A stretch of 7,517 nt of DNA from Candidatus Zhuqueibacterota bacterium (GTDB lineage: Bacteria; Zhuqueibacterota; QNDG01). The translations under genes and the position numbers were made by a program. This document shows positions 1 to 6,015 of this stretch, in pieces (the stretch's first letter is position 1; each line of letters starts with the position of its first letter). The stretch is taken from positions 1 through 7,517 of the forward strand of contig QNDG01000052.1 in assembly GCA_003645915.1 (NCBI GenBank), in the 5' to 3' direction. A model generated the notes under the pieces. The model ran no database searches. It saw only the letters and a program-made list of their open reading frames with translations, and was not told the DNA's origin.

Positions 1-361
1 CTGTAGTTTTAACATACAAAGTATTTTTGTTCAGTATGCCCGGAGGTATAGTACTCTTAATGGTTTCCCCGAGTCCTGAAACGTAGTACTCTGCAATCCA
101 TTTTGAAAGCTTAAGAAGTTCGTTGGAAAGTGCCGGTTCAGGATCATTGATATGTATTATATTTTTAACCGGTTTAATATCGGTTTCTCTTAATAACTCA
201 ATTACCAGTCCTGTCAATGTCCTTTTTGCAAAAGGTACGCTCACAATCTGACCGGCTTTTATTGTGTCTTTTAATTTTTCAGGAACCTGGTAAATAAAAG
301 CCTTATCAGGCGGTGAGGGAAAAACAACCAGCGCATAATTTTTATTGTTGTTCCGGGTCAT
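1..361 (-). CDS. priA: Primosomal protein N' (PriA helicase), N-terminal part, cut by the window edge
   Basis: PriA is the 3'-to-5' DNA helicase that recognises stalled or repaired forks and reloads the replicative helicase. Only the first 120 residues are here, and the gene runs off the left edge. They match the family's 3'-end DNA-binding domain (about residues 8-110). Visible landmarks are ALVVFPSPPDKAFIYQVPE (10-28), KAGQIVSVPFAKRTLTGLVIE (split by eye at 35-55), DPEP (73-76), KWIAEYYVSGLGE (87-99) and IPPG (105-108), which align in order with known PriA N-termini. The helicase motifs and zinc-binding cysteines would lie outside the window. ATG at 361 is the only reasonable start: reading upstream in frame meets a TAA within about 40 nt and no other start codon. 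No clear Shine-Dalgarno precedes it. The gene is divergent from the glycan-lipoprotein run and is functionally unrelated to it. Confidence 0.93.
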   Translation of the reverse strand, partial: MTRNNNKNYALVVFPSPPDKAFIYQVPEKLKDTIKAGQIVSVPFAKRTLTGLVIELLRETDIKPVKNIIHINDPEPALSNELLKLSKWIAEYYVSGLGETIKSTIPPGILNKNTLYVKTT

Positions 362-366
362 ACAAA

Positions 367-394
367 AATATACGAATAATGATTTTATTTACAA
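367..394 (-). promoter_or_regulatory. Candidate promoter for priA
   Basis: On the minus strand, TTGTAA (394-389), a 16-bp spacer and TATATT (372-367) resemble a -35/-10 pair. The predicted start of transcription would fall almost on the priA ATG at 361, implying a leaderless message, which fits the absence of a Shine-Dalgarno. Alternatively, the real promoter lies further upstream and this is chance in AT-rich DNA. Confidence 0.2.
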
Positions 395-532
395 GGTAAA
401 CTTTCTATGTCTGTTTATTAATTTTTGTGTTTTACACCTACAAAATTCGTAAGCACCTGAAAATAAAACGATTTTTATTAATTATGTGAAAATTAAAGCT
501 GCAGGCGGGCATATTTTTTCCTTGTAAATAAA
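384..532. repeat. Mirrored 13-bp box, one copy facing each divergent gene
   Basis: CCTTGTAAATAAA occurs on the plus strand at 520-532 and, as its exact reverse complement, at 384-396. The two copies are 123 bp apart. Each reads in the direction of the gene it precedes: the right copy ends 64 nt before the TPR-lipoprotein ATG, and the left copy ends 22 nt before the priA ATG. Both contain TTGTAA, which resembles a -35 element. They could be shared promoter elements or paired operator half-sites. A chance match is less likely than for shorter repeats, but AT-rich sequence weakens the argument. Confidence 0.45.
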
Positions 533-548
533 TTGAAATTACTATACA
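522..548 (+). promoter_or_regulatory. Candidate sigma-70-like promoter for the rightward run
   Basis: TTGTAA (522-527) and TATACA (543-548) are separated by 15 bp, slightly short of the usual 17. Transcription would start near 555 and leave a leader of about 42 nt before the ATG at 597. An alternative pair lies just downstream: TTGAAA (533-538), 17 bp, TTAAAT (556-561). The sequence does not decide between them, and the sigma-factor consensus of this organism is unknown. Confidence 0.28.
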
Positions 549-596
549 TTAAGTATTAAATAAAAATACGCATATCACTAAAAGGCAGAAGAGTTT

Positions 597-2288
597 ATGA
601 AGAAGATTATTGCGTTATCAGTTGTATTATCAATTGTTGTTTTTTCCGGCTGTGCGTCGGTTAATAAAACAGTAAAAACAGATTCCAGGTCACAAAGCAT
701 TCAAAAAGAACCGTCTCCTCAGGCTATGTACAGATATATTGACGGAGTTATTTTTGATCTAAAGGAAAACTATGCAGCTGCTCTTCTTGCATATCAGGAA
801 GCTCTTCTTTATGATTCTACATCCGCAGAGATAAATCTTGCAGTTGCTAAAGAGTACTTAAGGCTTGGCAAGATAGAGAGTGCAATAAGATTTCTTAACA
901 GGACTTTAAGATTGGACGCAGGTAATAAAGACGCCACGGAGTTTATTGCAAATATCTATCTTGATCAGGGGAAGTGGGACAAAGCAAGAAAAATTTACAA
1001 AGAGATTCTGCAGAATGATCCTGATAATGTATCAGCATATTATAATCTTGCTCAGGTTTATCTGCAGGAGGGCGACGGTGAAATGGCAGTTGATGCTCTG
1101 GAAAAAGTTGTTGAACTTGAACCATCTGTTGACCAGCAAGTCTATATTAGTCTGGGCGAGCTGTATTTAAAACTGGAAAGATACGACGATGCAGAGAAAA
1201 TATTTATTGATATAATAAAAAGAGATGAAACCGAAAGCTTTGCGTATTACGGTGTGGGCCTTGTAAAGGAGGCAAAACAGGATACACTTGGTGCGATCTC
1301 ATATTATAAACGTTCTCTTGAATTAAACAATCAACTGGCGTTTGCAAGAGAGCGGTTGAGCGCTCTTTATACATCAACAGGAGAATGGGACAGTGCTCTT
1401 AATCTTTATAAAGAAGAGATAGAACTGGACAGTACAAATGTTTCTGCAATGCTCGCTGTAAGTGAGATTTACAGGAAAAAGGGAGAAATTGCCAAGGCTC
1501 TTGAAAATCTGGAAAAGATTAAAAAGAAGTTTCCCGGAGATTTCAGACCTTATCTTGATGCAGGCCGTATTTATCTTGATGACGGAGAATTTGCCGAAGC
1601 GTTCAACAATCTGAAAATTGTTACTGAAATGGCTCCTGATAATTTTCTGGGGTGGTTGTTCGGAGGCATATCGCTGTTTCATCAAAACAACCTGAATGAA
1701 GCATCTTACTATCTTGAAGAAGCTTTAAAATTTCAATCGGACAGCCCTCTTGGGAATTATTATCTTGGAGTGCTCTATTCTCAGAAACAGCAGAATGAAA
1801 AGGCTGTTGAATATCTTGAAAAAGCGGTTTCAGTAAGACCCGGGTGGGTCGCAGCCATGAATGCTCTTGCAGGGGTTTATGAAACTCTTGGCACATATGA
1901 AAAATCTGACAGTCTGTTTGAAAAAATACTGTCAATTGAGCCGGAAAATGCTCTTGCATTGAATAATTATGCATACAGTCTCTCGACACGCGGAATTAAA
2001 CTTGACAGGGCTCTGGAAATGGTAAGGAAAGCTCTGGAAAAAGAACCGGATAACGGTGCTTATCTTGATACTGCAGGCTGGATATATTTTCTTAAGGGGG
2101 GTTATGAGACTGCAAAGGATTATCTGGAAAAAGCTTGGTCAAAACGGCAGGAAAGCGCTGAAGTAGGAGAGCATCTTGGAGATGTGTATTTTAAGCTGGG
2201 ATTAAAGGAAAAAGCAGTTGAAATATGGAAAGAAGCCTTAAAACTACAGCCGGATAATCAGTCAATTAAAAAGAAACTGGGACTTTAG
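597..2288 (+). CDS. Large TPR-repeat lipoprotein, probably outer membrane
   Basis: A 563-residue lipoprotein made almost entirely of tetratricopeptide repeats, helical scaffolds that bind partner proteins. The N-terminus is a lipoprotein signal: KK at 2-3, a hydrophobic stretch from 4, and lipobox FSGC with the modified cysteine at 19. Alanine follows it, so the E. coli +2 rule favours the outer membrane. After a short polar linker (20-42), about 15 TPR units of about 34 residues fill 43-553, with repeated patterns such as DPDN, A..NLA.VY and A...LEKA. The stretch 451-500 (LNNYAYSLSTRG, then AYLDTAGWIYF) is a C-terminal signature recurring in many bacterial TPR proteins. The ATG at 597 is fixed by the signal peptide and a purine-rich leader. 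The next gene, also a lipoprotein, starts 14 nt downstream, suggesting joint expression. The binding partner cannot be read from sequence. No enzymatic domain is seen. Confidence 0.88.
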   Translation: MKKIIALSVVLSIVVFSGCASVNKTVKTDSRSQSIQKEPSPQAMYRYIDGVIFDLKENYAAALLAYQEALLYDSTSAEINLAVAKEYLRLGKIESAIRFLNRTLRLDAGNKDATEFIANIYLDQGKWDKARKIYKEILQNDPDNVSAYYNLAQVYLQEGDGEMAVDALEKVVELEPSVDQQVYISLGELYLKLERYDDAEKIFIDIIKRDETESFAYYGVGLVKEAKQDTLGAISYYKRSLELNNQLAFARERLSALYTSTGEWDSALNLYKEEIELDSTNVSAMLAVSEIYRKKGEIAKALENLEKIKKKFPGDFRPYLDAGRIYLDDGEFAEAFNNLKIVTEMAPDNFLGWLFGGISLFHQNNLNEASYYLEEALKFQSDSPLGNYYLGVLYSQKQQNEKAVEYLEKAVSVRPGWVAAMNALAGVYETLGTYEKSDSLFEKILSIEPENALALNNYAYSLSTRGIKLDRALEMVRKALEKEPDNGAYLDTAGWIYFLKGGYETAKDYLEKAWSKRQESAEVGEHLGDVYFKLGLKEKAVEIWKEALKLQPDNQSIKKKLGL

Positions 2289-2302
2289 GTTAAAGGCCTT
2301 TT

Positions 2303-3088
2303 ATGATTCGATCTGTACTAAAGATTAAAAAATATTTTTTAATTTTTATTCCTGCAATTGTGATCACAGGCTGTTCAACAATATTTGTTTCCGAAGAAAA
2401 ACCATGTGTAAAAAATCCCGAACAGCTTCTGTCAGGTATAAGAAAAAATGCAGGGAGACTTAGAACTTTTAAGGCAAGAGGAAAGTTAATTGTTAATACC
2501 AAAGGAATGGGGCTGCGCGGTACAATCAGCATAAAAGCCAGAATCCCGGATTCTCTCTGGCTGAAAATAGAAGGGCCTCTGGGAATTGACGTTGCTACAG
2601 GGATATTTTCCGAAGAATCAGCGCTTATGTACAGTCCTCTTGAGAATGTTTTATGGAAAGGGAGTTACAGTTCTGTTGTTGAAAAAGGTTATGTTCCCGG
2701 TGCAATAAATTCATCAAATTTTGTACTTAGTGTTGTGGGACTTCCTTTTCCTTCCGATACATTATTTGAAAAAACAGACTCAGTAAAAGTCAGTAAGAAC
2801 GGCGGGTTTGTTATCTATCTGAAATTTCAGACACTATGGGTTGATAAAAGGGGATTAATTACAAAGTGGGAAAAGTGTAATGCAAGCGGAGAACCAGAGT
2901 GGTTATGGGAAGGAAAAAGATTTGTAAAAAAGGGAGGAGTTTTTCTTCCCCGTCTTATAAGAATTACTGCTTTTAATCCCAAAAAGCAGGTGACAATTTT
3001 ATACGAAGAAATAAAAACAAACAAGGCCATAAAAAAAGGTTTTTATAAAATTGACATTCCAAAAGGAGTCAGAACAATTGAATTATAA
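2303..3088 (+). CDS. DUF4292 / LolB-like lipoprotein
   Basis: A 261-residue predicted lipoprotein. The signal has KIKK (7-10), a hydrophobic core (11-22) and lipobox ITGC with cysteine 24; serine at +2 is compatible with the outer membrane. The rest resembles the DUF4292 family, related in fold to the LolA/LolB lipoprotein carriers: FKARGKLIVNTKGMG (56-70), a strand-rich core with IPDSLWLKIEGPLGIDVATG (81-100), then alternating strands to the end. The hallmark is ARGKL followed by S-I-A-R and a 'SLWLKI..PLGI' strand. DUF4292 has no proven biochemical role; lipid or lipoprotein handling at the outer membrane is an inference from the fold. The ATG at 2303 has AAAGG (2292-2296) at 6 nt. The 3' end overlaps the next gene by 11 nt and contains that gene's ribosome-binding site. 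LolB is an alternative name but a weaker fit. Confidence 0.75.
   Translation: MIRSVLKIKKYFLIFIPAIVITGCSTIFVSEEKPCVKNPEQLLSGIRKNAGRLRTFKARGKLIVNTKGMGLRGTISIKARIPDSLWLKIEGPLGIDVATGIFSEESALMYSPLENVLWKGSYSSVVEKGYVPGAINSSNFVLSVVGLPFPSDTLFEKTDSVKVSKNGGFVIYLKFQTLWVDKRGLITKWEKCNASGEPEWLWEGKRFVKKGGVFLPRLIRITAFNPKKQVTILYEEIKTNKAIKKGFYKIDIPKGVRTIEL
3062..3069 (+). promoter_or_regulatory. Shine-Dalgarno inside the upstream gene that sets the GT2 start
   Basis: AAAGGAGT at 3062-3069 is the strongest ribosome-binding site in the window. Its GGAG (3065-3068) lies 9 nt before TTG at 3078. An in-frame TTG at 3051 lies upstream of this site and has no Shine-Dalgarno of its own, so 3078 is the better start. 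The site is within the last codons of the DUF4292 gene, implying translational coupling. Confidence 0.8.
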
Positions 3089-4037
3089 TAGTCAAAACAA
3101 AAGAGATTTGTACCTTTCCATTGTAATCCCTGTTTTTAATGAAGAGGAATCTGTCCGGGAACTTTATTCTCAGATTACTCTTGTATGTGAAAGAGAAAAG
3201 TACTCATATGAAATTATTTTTGTGGACGACGGTTCAACTGATTCCACTTTTGATGTGTTAAATGTTCTTTTTCAGCAGGACCCGAGAGTAAAGGTGATTC
3301 AATTCAGAAAAAACTCGGGAAAGTCAGATGCTTTGAGTGCAGGATTTGAAGTATCCTCAGGTGATTATGTTGTTACAATGGACGGAGATCTTCAGGATGA
3401 TCCCAATGAGATCCCGGCTCTTTTAAAGGAAATTGAAAAAGGATACGATCTTGTATCAGGATGGAAAGCGTCAAGGAAGGATCCTTTATCAAAAAAGATT
3501 CCTTCTAAGGTCTGGAATTTCGGTACTTCAATGTTAACAGGTCTTAAACTGCACGATTTTAACTGCGGACTAAAGATTTACAGATCGGAAGTAGTTAAAA
3601 ATCTTAAAATTTACGGAGAACTGTACAGATACATCCCTGCCCTTGCAAACTGGCAGGGGTTCAGAGTCGGTGAACTTAAAGTAAACCACAGATCCAGGAA
3701 ATACGGCAAATCCAAATTCGGAGCTTCAAGATTTCTGAAAGGTTTTCTTGATCTTATAACAGTAATGTTTTTAAGCAAATATACTACAAGGCCTCTTCAT
3801 CTTTTCGGATCTGTCGGGTTCTTATTTTCCATTGCAGGTGGCGGAATAACAATTTATCTTATTGCAATCCGCGTATTAAAAAAATCATATTTAAGCAACC
3901 GGCCTCTTTTATATCTTGGTATCCTTTTTCTGATAATCGGAGTGCAGTTTATTTCAATCGGCCTTCTCGGGGAGATGATTACAAGATCTCAATCTGACAG
4001 AAACACGTTTTCCATAAGAAAAACTCTCGGGGTGTAA
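3078..4037 (+). CDS. GT2 glycosyltransferase with two C-terminal membrane segments (DPM1/GtrB/ArnC-like)
   Basis: A 319-residue family 2 glycosyltransferase of the kind that moves a sugar from a nucleotide donor to polyprenyl phosphate on the inner face of the cytoplasmic membrane. The GT-A domain starts with LSIVIPVFNEEESV, then shows VDDGSTD (49-55), KNSGKSDALSAGF, the metal-binding DGDLQDDP (102-109), FNCGLKIYR (161-169) and the HRSRKYGKSKFG region (194-205). Two hydrophobic segments follow, about 240-266 and 277-299, the usual layout of GtrB and ArnC relatives. Length is normal for the group. It starts with TTG, chosen from the Shine-Dalgarno at 3062-3069, and overlaps the DUF4292 gene by 11 nt. 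The next gene starts 2 nt after the stop. The sugar and acceptor are not readable. No GtrA-like flippase or ArnT-like transferase is nearby in the window. Confidence 0.92.
   Translation: MNYNSQNKRDLYLSIVIPVFNEEESVRELYSQITLVCEREKYSYEIIFVDDGSTDSTFDVLNVLFQQDPRVKVIQFRKNSGKSDALSAGFEVSSGDYVVTMDGDLQDDPNEIPALLKEIEKGYDLVSGWKASRKDPLSKKIPSKVWNFGTSMLTGLKLHDFNCGLKIYRSEVVKNLKIYGELYRYIPALANWQGFRVGELKVNHRSRKYGKSKFGASRFLKGFLDLITVMFLSKYTTRPLHLFGSVGFLFSIAGGGITIYLIAIRVLKKSYLSNRPLLYLGILFLIIGVQFISIGLLGEMITRSQSDRNTFSIRKTLGV
4029..4034 (+). promoter_or_regulatory. Weak ribosome-binding site for the TTG-initiated GT4 gene
   Basis: GGGGTG at 4029-4034 overlaps the last codons of the GT2 gene. The GGGG run (4029-4032) is 7 nt before TTG at 4040. 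Support for this start comes mainly from the protein, because the family's N-terminal strand MRIVLIG begins exactly there. Coupling to termination of the GT2 gene (stop 4035-4037) probably helps initiation. Confidence 0.5.
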
Positions 4038-4039
4038 AA

Positions 4040-5164
4040 TTGCGTATTGTACTTATCGGAACCGCATATCCAATGCGCGGGGGAATTGCCCACTATGTGG
4101 CTCTGCTGTATAAGCATCTGAAACAAAAAGGGCACTCTGTTTCTGTTATATCTTTTAAACGTCAGTATCCGAAAATATTTTTCCCGGGAAAAACTCAGGA
4201 AGACGAGGGTAAAGAACTTATTCAGGTTCAGGCCGACCCTGTGCTTGATACTATAAATCCTTTCACATGGATTAAAGCAGTTCTGAAAATAAAGAAAATT
4301 AAACCCGGTTGTGTTATATTTAAATACTGGATGCCCTTTTTTGCTCCATGTTATGCAGTGATCGCTTTCTTTGCCTCGAGAGTATTTAAAATTAAGACGT
4401 GTTATATTTGTGACAATATTATCCCTCACGAAAAGAAAATCGGGGACAGGGTTCTATCCTATATGGCACTTAAGTTTATTGATTTCTTTATTGTTCAGTC
4501 GGAATCAGTTAAGCGGGATCTTTTAATGTTCAGACCTGATGCTCTTTATACTCTGGTTCCTCATCCTGTATATGAAATTTTCCCTGATGCAGTGCCAAAA
4601 TCAGACGCAAGAGAAAAGCTTGGAATTAAAGAAGATAATGTAATTCTTTATTTCGGGCTTATACGTAGATACAAAGGAGTAAAATATCTGGTTCTGGCAA
4701 TGGAACGGATTGTAAAAGACACAGGAGCAAGACTTCTTTTGTGCGGTGAATTTTATGAAGACAGAGAGGAAATTCTGGATCTGATAGAAAAATCAAGTGT
4801 TAAAGATAAAATTACTCTGTGTGACAGATTTATACCTAATGAGGAGGTTGCAGATTATTTCTGTGCAGCAGATCTGGTTGTCCTGCCATATGTATCTGCC
4901 ACTCAAAGCGGAATAGTGCAGATTGCATATAATTACAACAAACCTGTGATTGTGACAAAAGTGGGCGGACTACCGGAGATTGTTCCTGACGGGAAAACAG
5001 GTTATACGGTGGAACCTGAGAAGCCCGAAGCAATTGCGGATGCAGTGAAAAAATATTTTGCAAACAAAGATAAACATGATTTTGAATCATCAGTAAAAGC
5101 GGAAAAAAAGAAGTACTCGTGGGAAAGAATGGTTGAAGCAGTAGAAAAGTGCAGTAATTTTTAA
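4040..5164 (+). CDS. GT4-type glycosyltransferase (GT-B fold)
   Basis: A 374-residue GT-B enzyme expected to transfer a sugar from a nucleotide sugar to a growing saccharide in the cytoplasm. The N-terminal acceptor domain opens with MRIVLIGTAYPMRGGIAHY (1-19), with the glycine-rich loop typical of GT4. It continues with INPFTWIKAVLKIKKIKP (72-89) and CDNIIPHE (124-131). The donor domain begins near 200 with FGLIRRYKGVKYL (205-217). Its nucleotide-sugar-binding end has PYVSATQSGIVQIAYNYNKP (283-302) and GGLPEIVPDGKTGY (309-322). The first acidic residue of the usual E-x7-E motif is not obvious: the matching segment reads SATQSGIVQIAYNYNKPVI, with glutamine (289) around the position where many GT4 enzymes have glutamate. 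Close relatives with an SATQSG motif exist, so this need not mean inactivity. It starts with TTG 2 nt after the GT2 stop. Confidence 0.9.
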   Translation: MRIVLIGTAYPMRGGIAHYVALLYKHLKQKGHSVSVISFKRQYPKIFFPGKTQEDEGKELIQVQADPVLDTINPFTWIKAVLKIKKIKPGCVIFKYWMPFFAPCYAVIAFFASRVFKIKTCYICDNIIPHEKKIGDRVLSYMALKFIDFFIVQSESVKRDLLMFRPDALYTLVPHPVYEIFPDAVPKSDAREKLGIKEDNVILYFGLIRRYKGVKYLVLAMERIVKDTGARLLLCGEFYEDREEILDLIEKSSVKDKITLCDRFIPNEEVADYFCAADLVVLPYVSATQSGIVQIAYNYNKPVIVTKVGGLPEIVPDGKTGYTVEPEKPEAIADAVKKYFANKDKHDFESSVKAEKKKYSWERMVEAVEKCSNF

Positions 5165-5202
5165 TAATTATCCTCTGTTTATTAAATTTTAAAGGTTGTT
5201 AA

Positions 5203-6003
5203 ATGGTTGAGTATGATCCTGTTAAAAAACAAATTGCAGGGATTGTAAGAAATAGTACTGTTTTAAGAAAAGCAGTGTTCTCTGTTCTTAATCTTATTTT
5301 TCTTCGAACATGGTATGTAAAAAGGGCAGTTAAAAGGCTGGGTTTAAGAAAGTCTGAATCAATAAATATTCTTGATGCAGGCTCAGGTTTTGGGCAGTAT
5401 TCATATTATCTTGCAAAAAAATTTAAAAAAGCAGATATAACAGGAGTTGACCTGGAAAAACACCTTGTAGATGACAGCAATAAATTTGTTGAAAAAGCAG
5501 GCCTGGAGAACGTGAGATTTGAGCAGGGAGATCTTGTAAAATATCAAAATAATAAAAAATTCGACCTGATTTTATCTGTTGATGTTCTTGAGCACATTGA
5601 AGATGACAGAACCCTGATACACGGATTTTCCGGTTTATTAAAACCAGGAGGATTTTTAATAATATCAACGCCTTCTCTTTTAAGAACCCATGAGCATGAC
5701 GGTTCTTTTGTGGGAGAGCATTTCAGAGAGGGATACTCAAAAGAGGATATTGAAGAGAAATTAAAAGATGCAGGACTTGCTGTGAAAAAGTTTGAGTACT
5801 CTTACGGTTTTTTCGGGGATCTCAGCTGGAGACTGGGAATAAAAAATACAATGCAGCTTGCATCAAAAGGCAGAGCAGGTATGATTGCGGGAATGTTTTA
5901 TTTCACTCTGGTTTTGATACCGGTTCTTTTTCTTATGATTCTGGATTTTCTTTGGCCCAACAAACAGGGCACAGGTATTGTTGTTACTGCAGAAAAAAAA
6001 TAG
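5203..6003 (+). CDS. Class I SAM-dependent methyltransferase with a C-terminal membrane segment
   Basis: A 266-residue methyltransferase with a Rossmann-type SAM-binding core. Motif I is ILDAGSGFG (56-64), motif II is GVDL with acidic residue D83, an acidic GDL follows at 109-111, motif IV is DLILSVDVLEHIEDD (121-135), and post-motif strand LLKPGGFLIISTP is at 145-157. Past the core, GEHFREGYS (161-169) resembles the lid of small-molecule or sugar methyltransferases. Residues about 228-251 form a strongly hydrophobic segment ending in FLWP, suggesting anchorage to the cytoplasmic membrane. A basic N-terminal region (22-49) may also sit at the membrane. ATG at 5203 has AAAGG (5191-5195) at 7 nt. 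It lies between glycosyltransferase genes, so a methyl transfer to a lipid-linked glycan or its carrier is the best guess. Ubiquinone/menaquinone-type methylation is an alternative suggested only by fold. Confidence 0.85.
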   Translation: MVEYDPVKKQIAGIVRNSTVLRKAVFSVLNLIFLRTWYVKRAVKRLGLRKSESINILDAGSGFGQYSYYLAKKFKKADITGVDLEKHLVDDSNKFVEKAGLENVRFEQGDLVKYQNNKKFDLILSVDVLEHIEDDRTLIHGFSGLLKPGGFLIISTPSLLRTHEHDGSFVGEHFREGYSKEDIEEKLKDAGLAVKKFEYSYGFFGDLSWRLGIKNTMQLASKGRAGMIAGMFYFTLVLIPVLFLMILDFLWPNKQGTGIVVTAEKK

Positions 6004-6015
6004 TGTAGGTAATTT

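Larger units (their letters stand above)
362..596. promoter_or_regulatory. Divergent intergenic region between priA and the lipoprotein/glycosyltransferase run
   Basis: These 235 bases hold no credible ORF and are very AT-rich, except for a short GC-richer patch near 499-510. As the only space between two divergent genes, the region should contain the promoters for both. It carries a 13-bp inverted repeat (384-396 with 520-532, described separately), a 10-bp direct repeat TTTATTAATT (414-423 and 474-483) that may be chance in such DNA, and an imperfect dyad AATTTTTGT/ACAAAATT (420-428 with 440-447). The purine-rich stretch at 581-593 (AAAGG, then AGAAGAG) is the likely ribosome-binding region for the ATG at 597. 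Confidence 0.6.

Noticed and set aside
363..370. TATTTTTG on the minus strand, resembling the Bacteroidota -7 element (TAnnTTTG)
   Set aside because: It overlaps the position of the priA start so closely that transcription would begin inside the gene, and no matching -33 element is convincing.
462..479. AT-only stem AATAAAA/TTTTATT with a 4-nt loop
   Set aside because: No G-C pairs, no gene ends here, and both neighbouring genes start rather than stop in this region, so it is not a terminator.
414..483. 10-bp direct repeat TTTATTAATT (414-423 and 474-483)
   Set aside because: All A/T in a very AT-rich region, so chance is a sufficient explanation.
1374..1989. Minus-strand open frames of about 100-120 codons inside the TPR gene
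   Set aside because: They lie opposite a well-supported repeat protein, have unnatural composition and no ribosome-binding site; they are by-products of the coding strand.
597..2288. Internal DNA similarity within the TPR gene as a possible tandem DNA repeat or array
   Set aside because: The similarity is at the protein level with a period of about 34 residues and diverged codons, as expected for TPR units, not a recent DNA repeat or CRISPR.
2292..2301. Perfect palindrome AAAGGCCTTT between the two lipoprotein genes
   Set aside because: It has no loop-forming spacer or following T run, and its left half simply serves as the ribosome-binding site for the ATG at 2303. Too short to call an operator.
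3989..4429. Minus-strand open frame of 146 codons across the GT2/GT4 junction
   Set aside because: It overlaps two confidently identified glycosyltransferase genes and shows no recognisable domain.
5165..5202. 38-nt gap before the methyltransferase as a possible terminator or new promoter
   Set aside because: No stable stem is visible and no convincing -35/-10 pair fits; it holds only the ribosome-binding site at 5191-5195.
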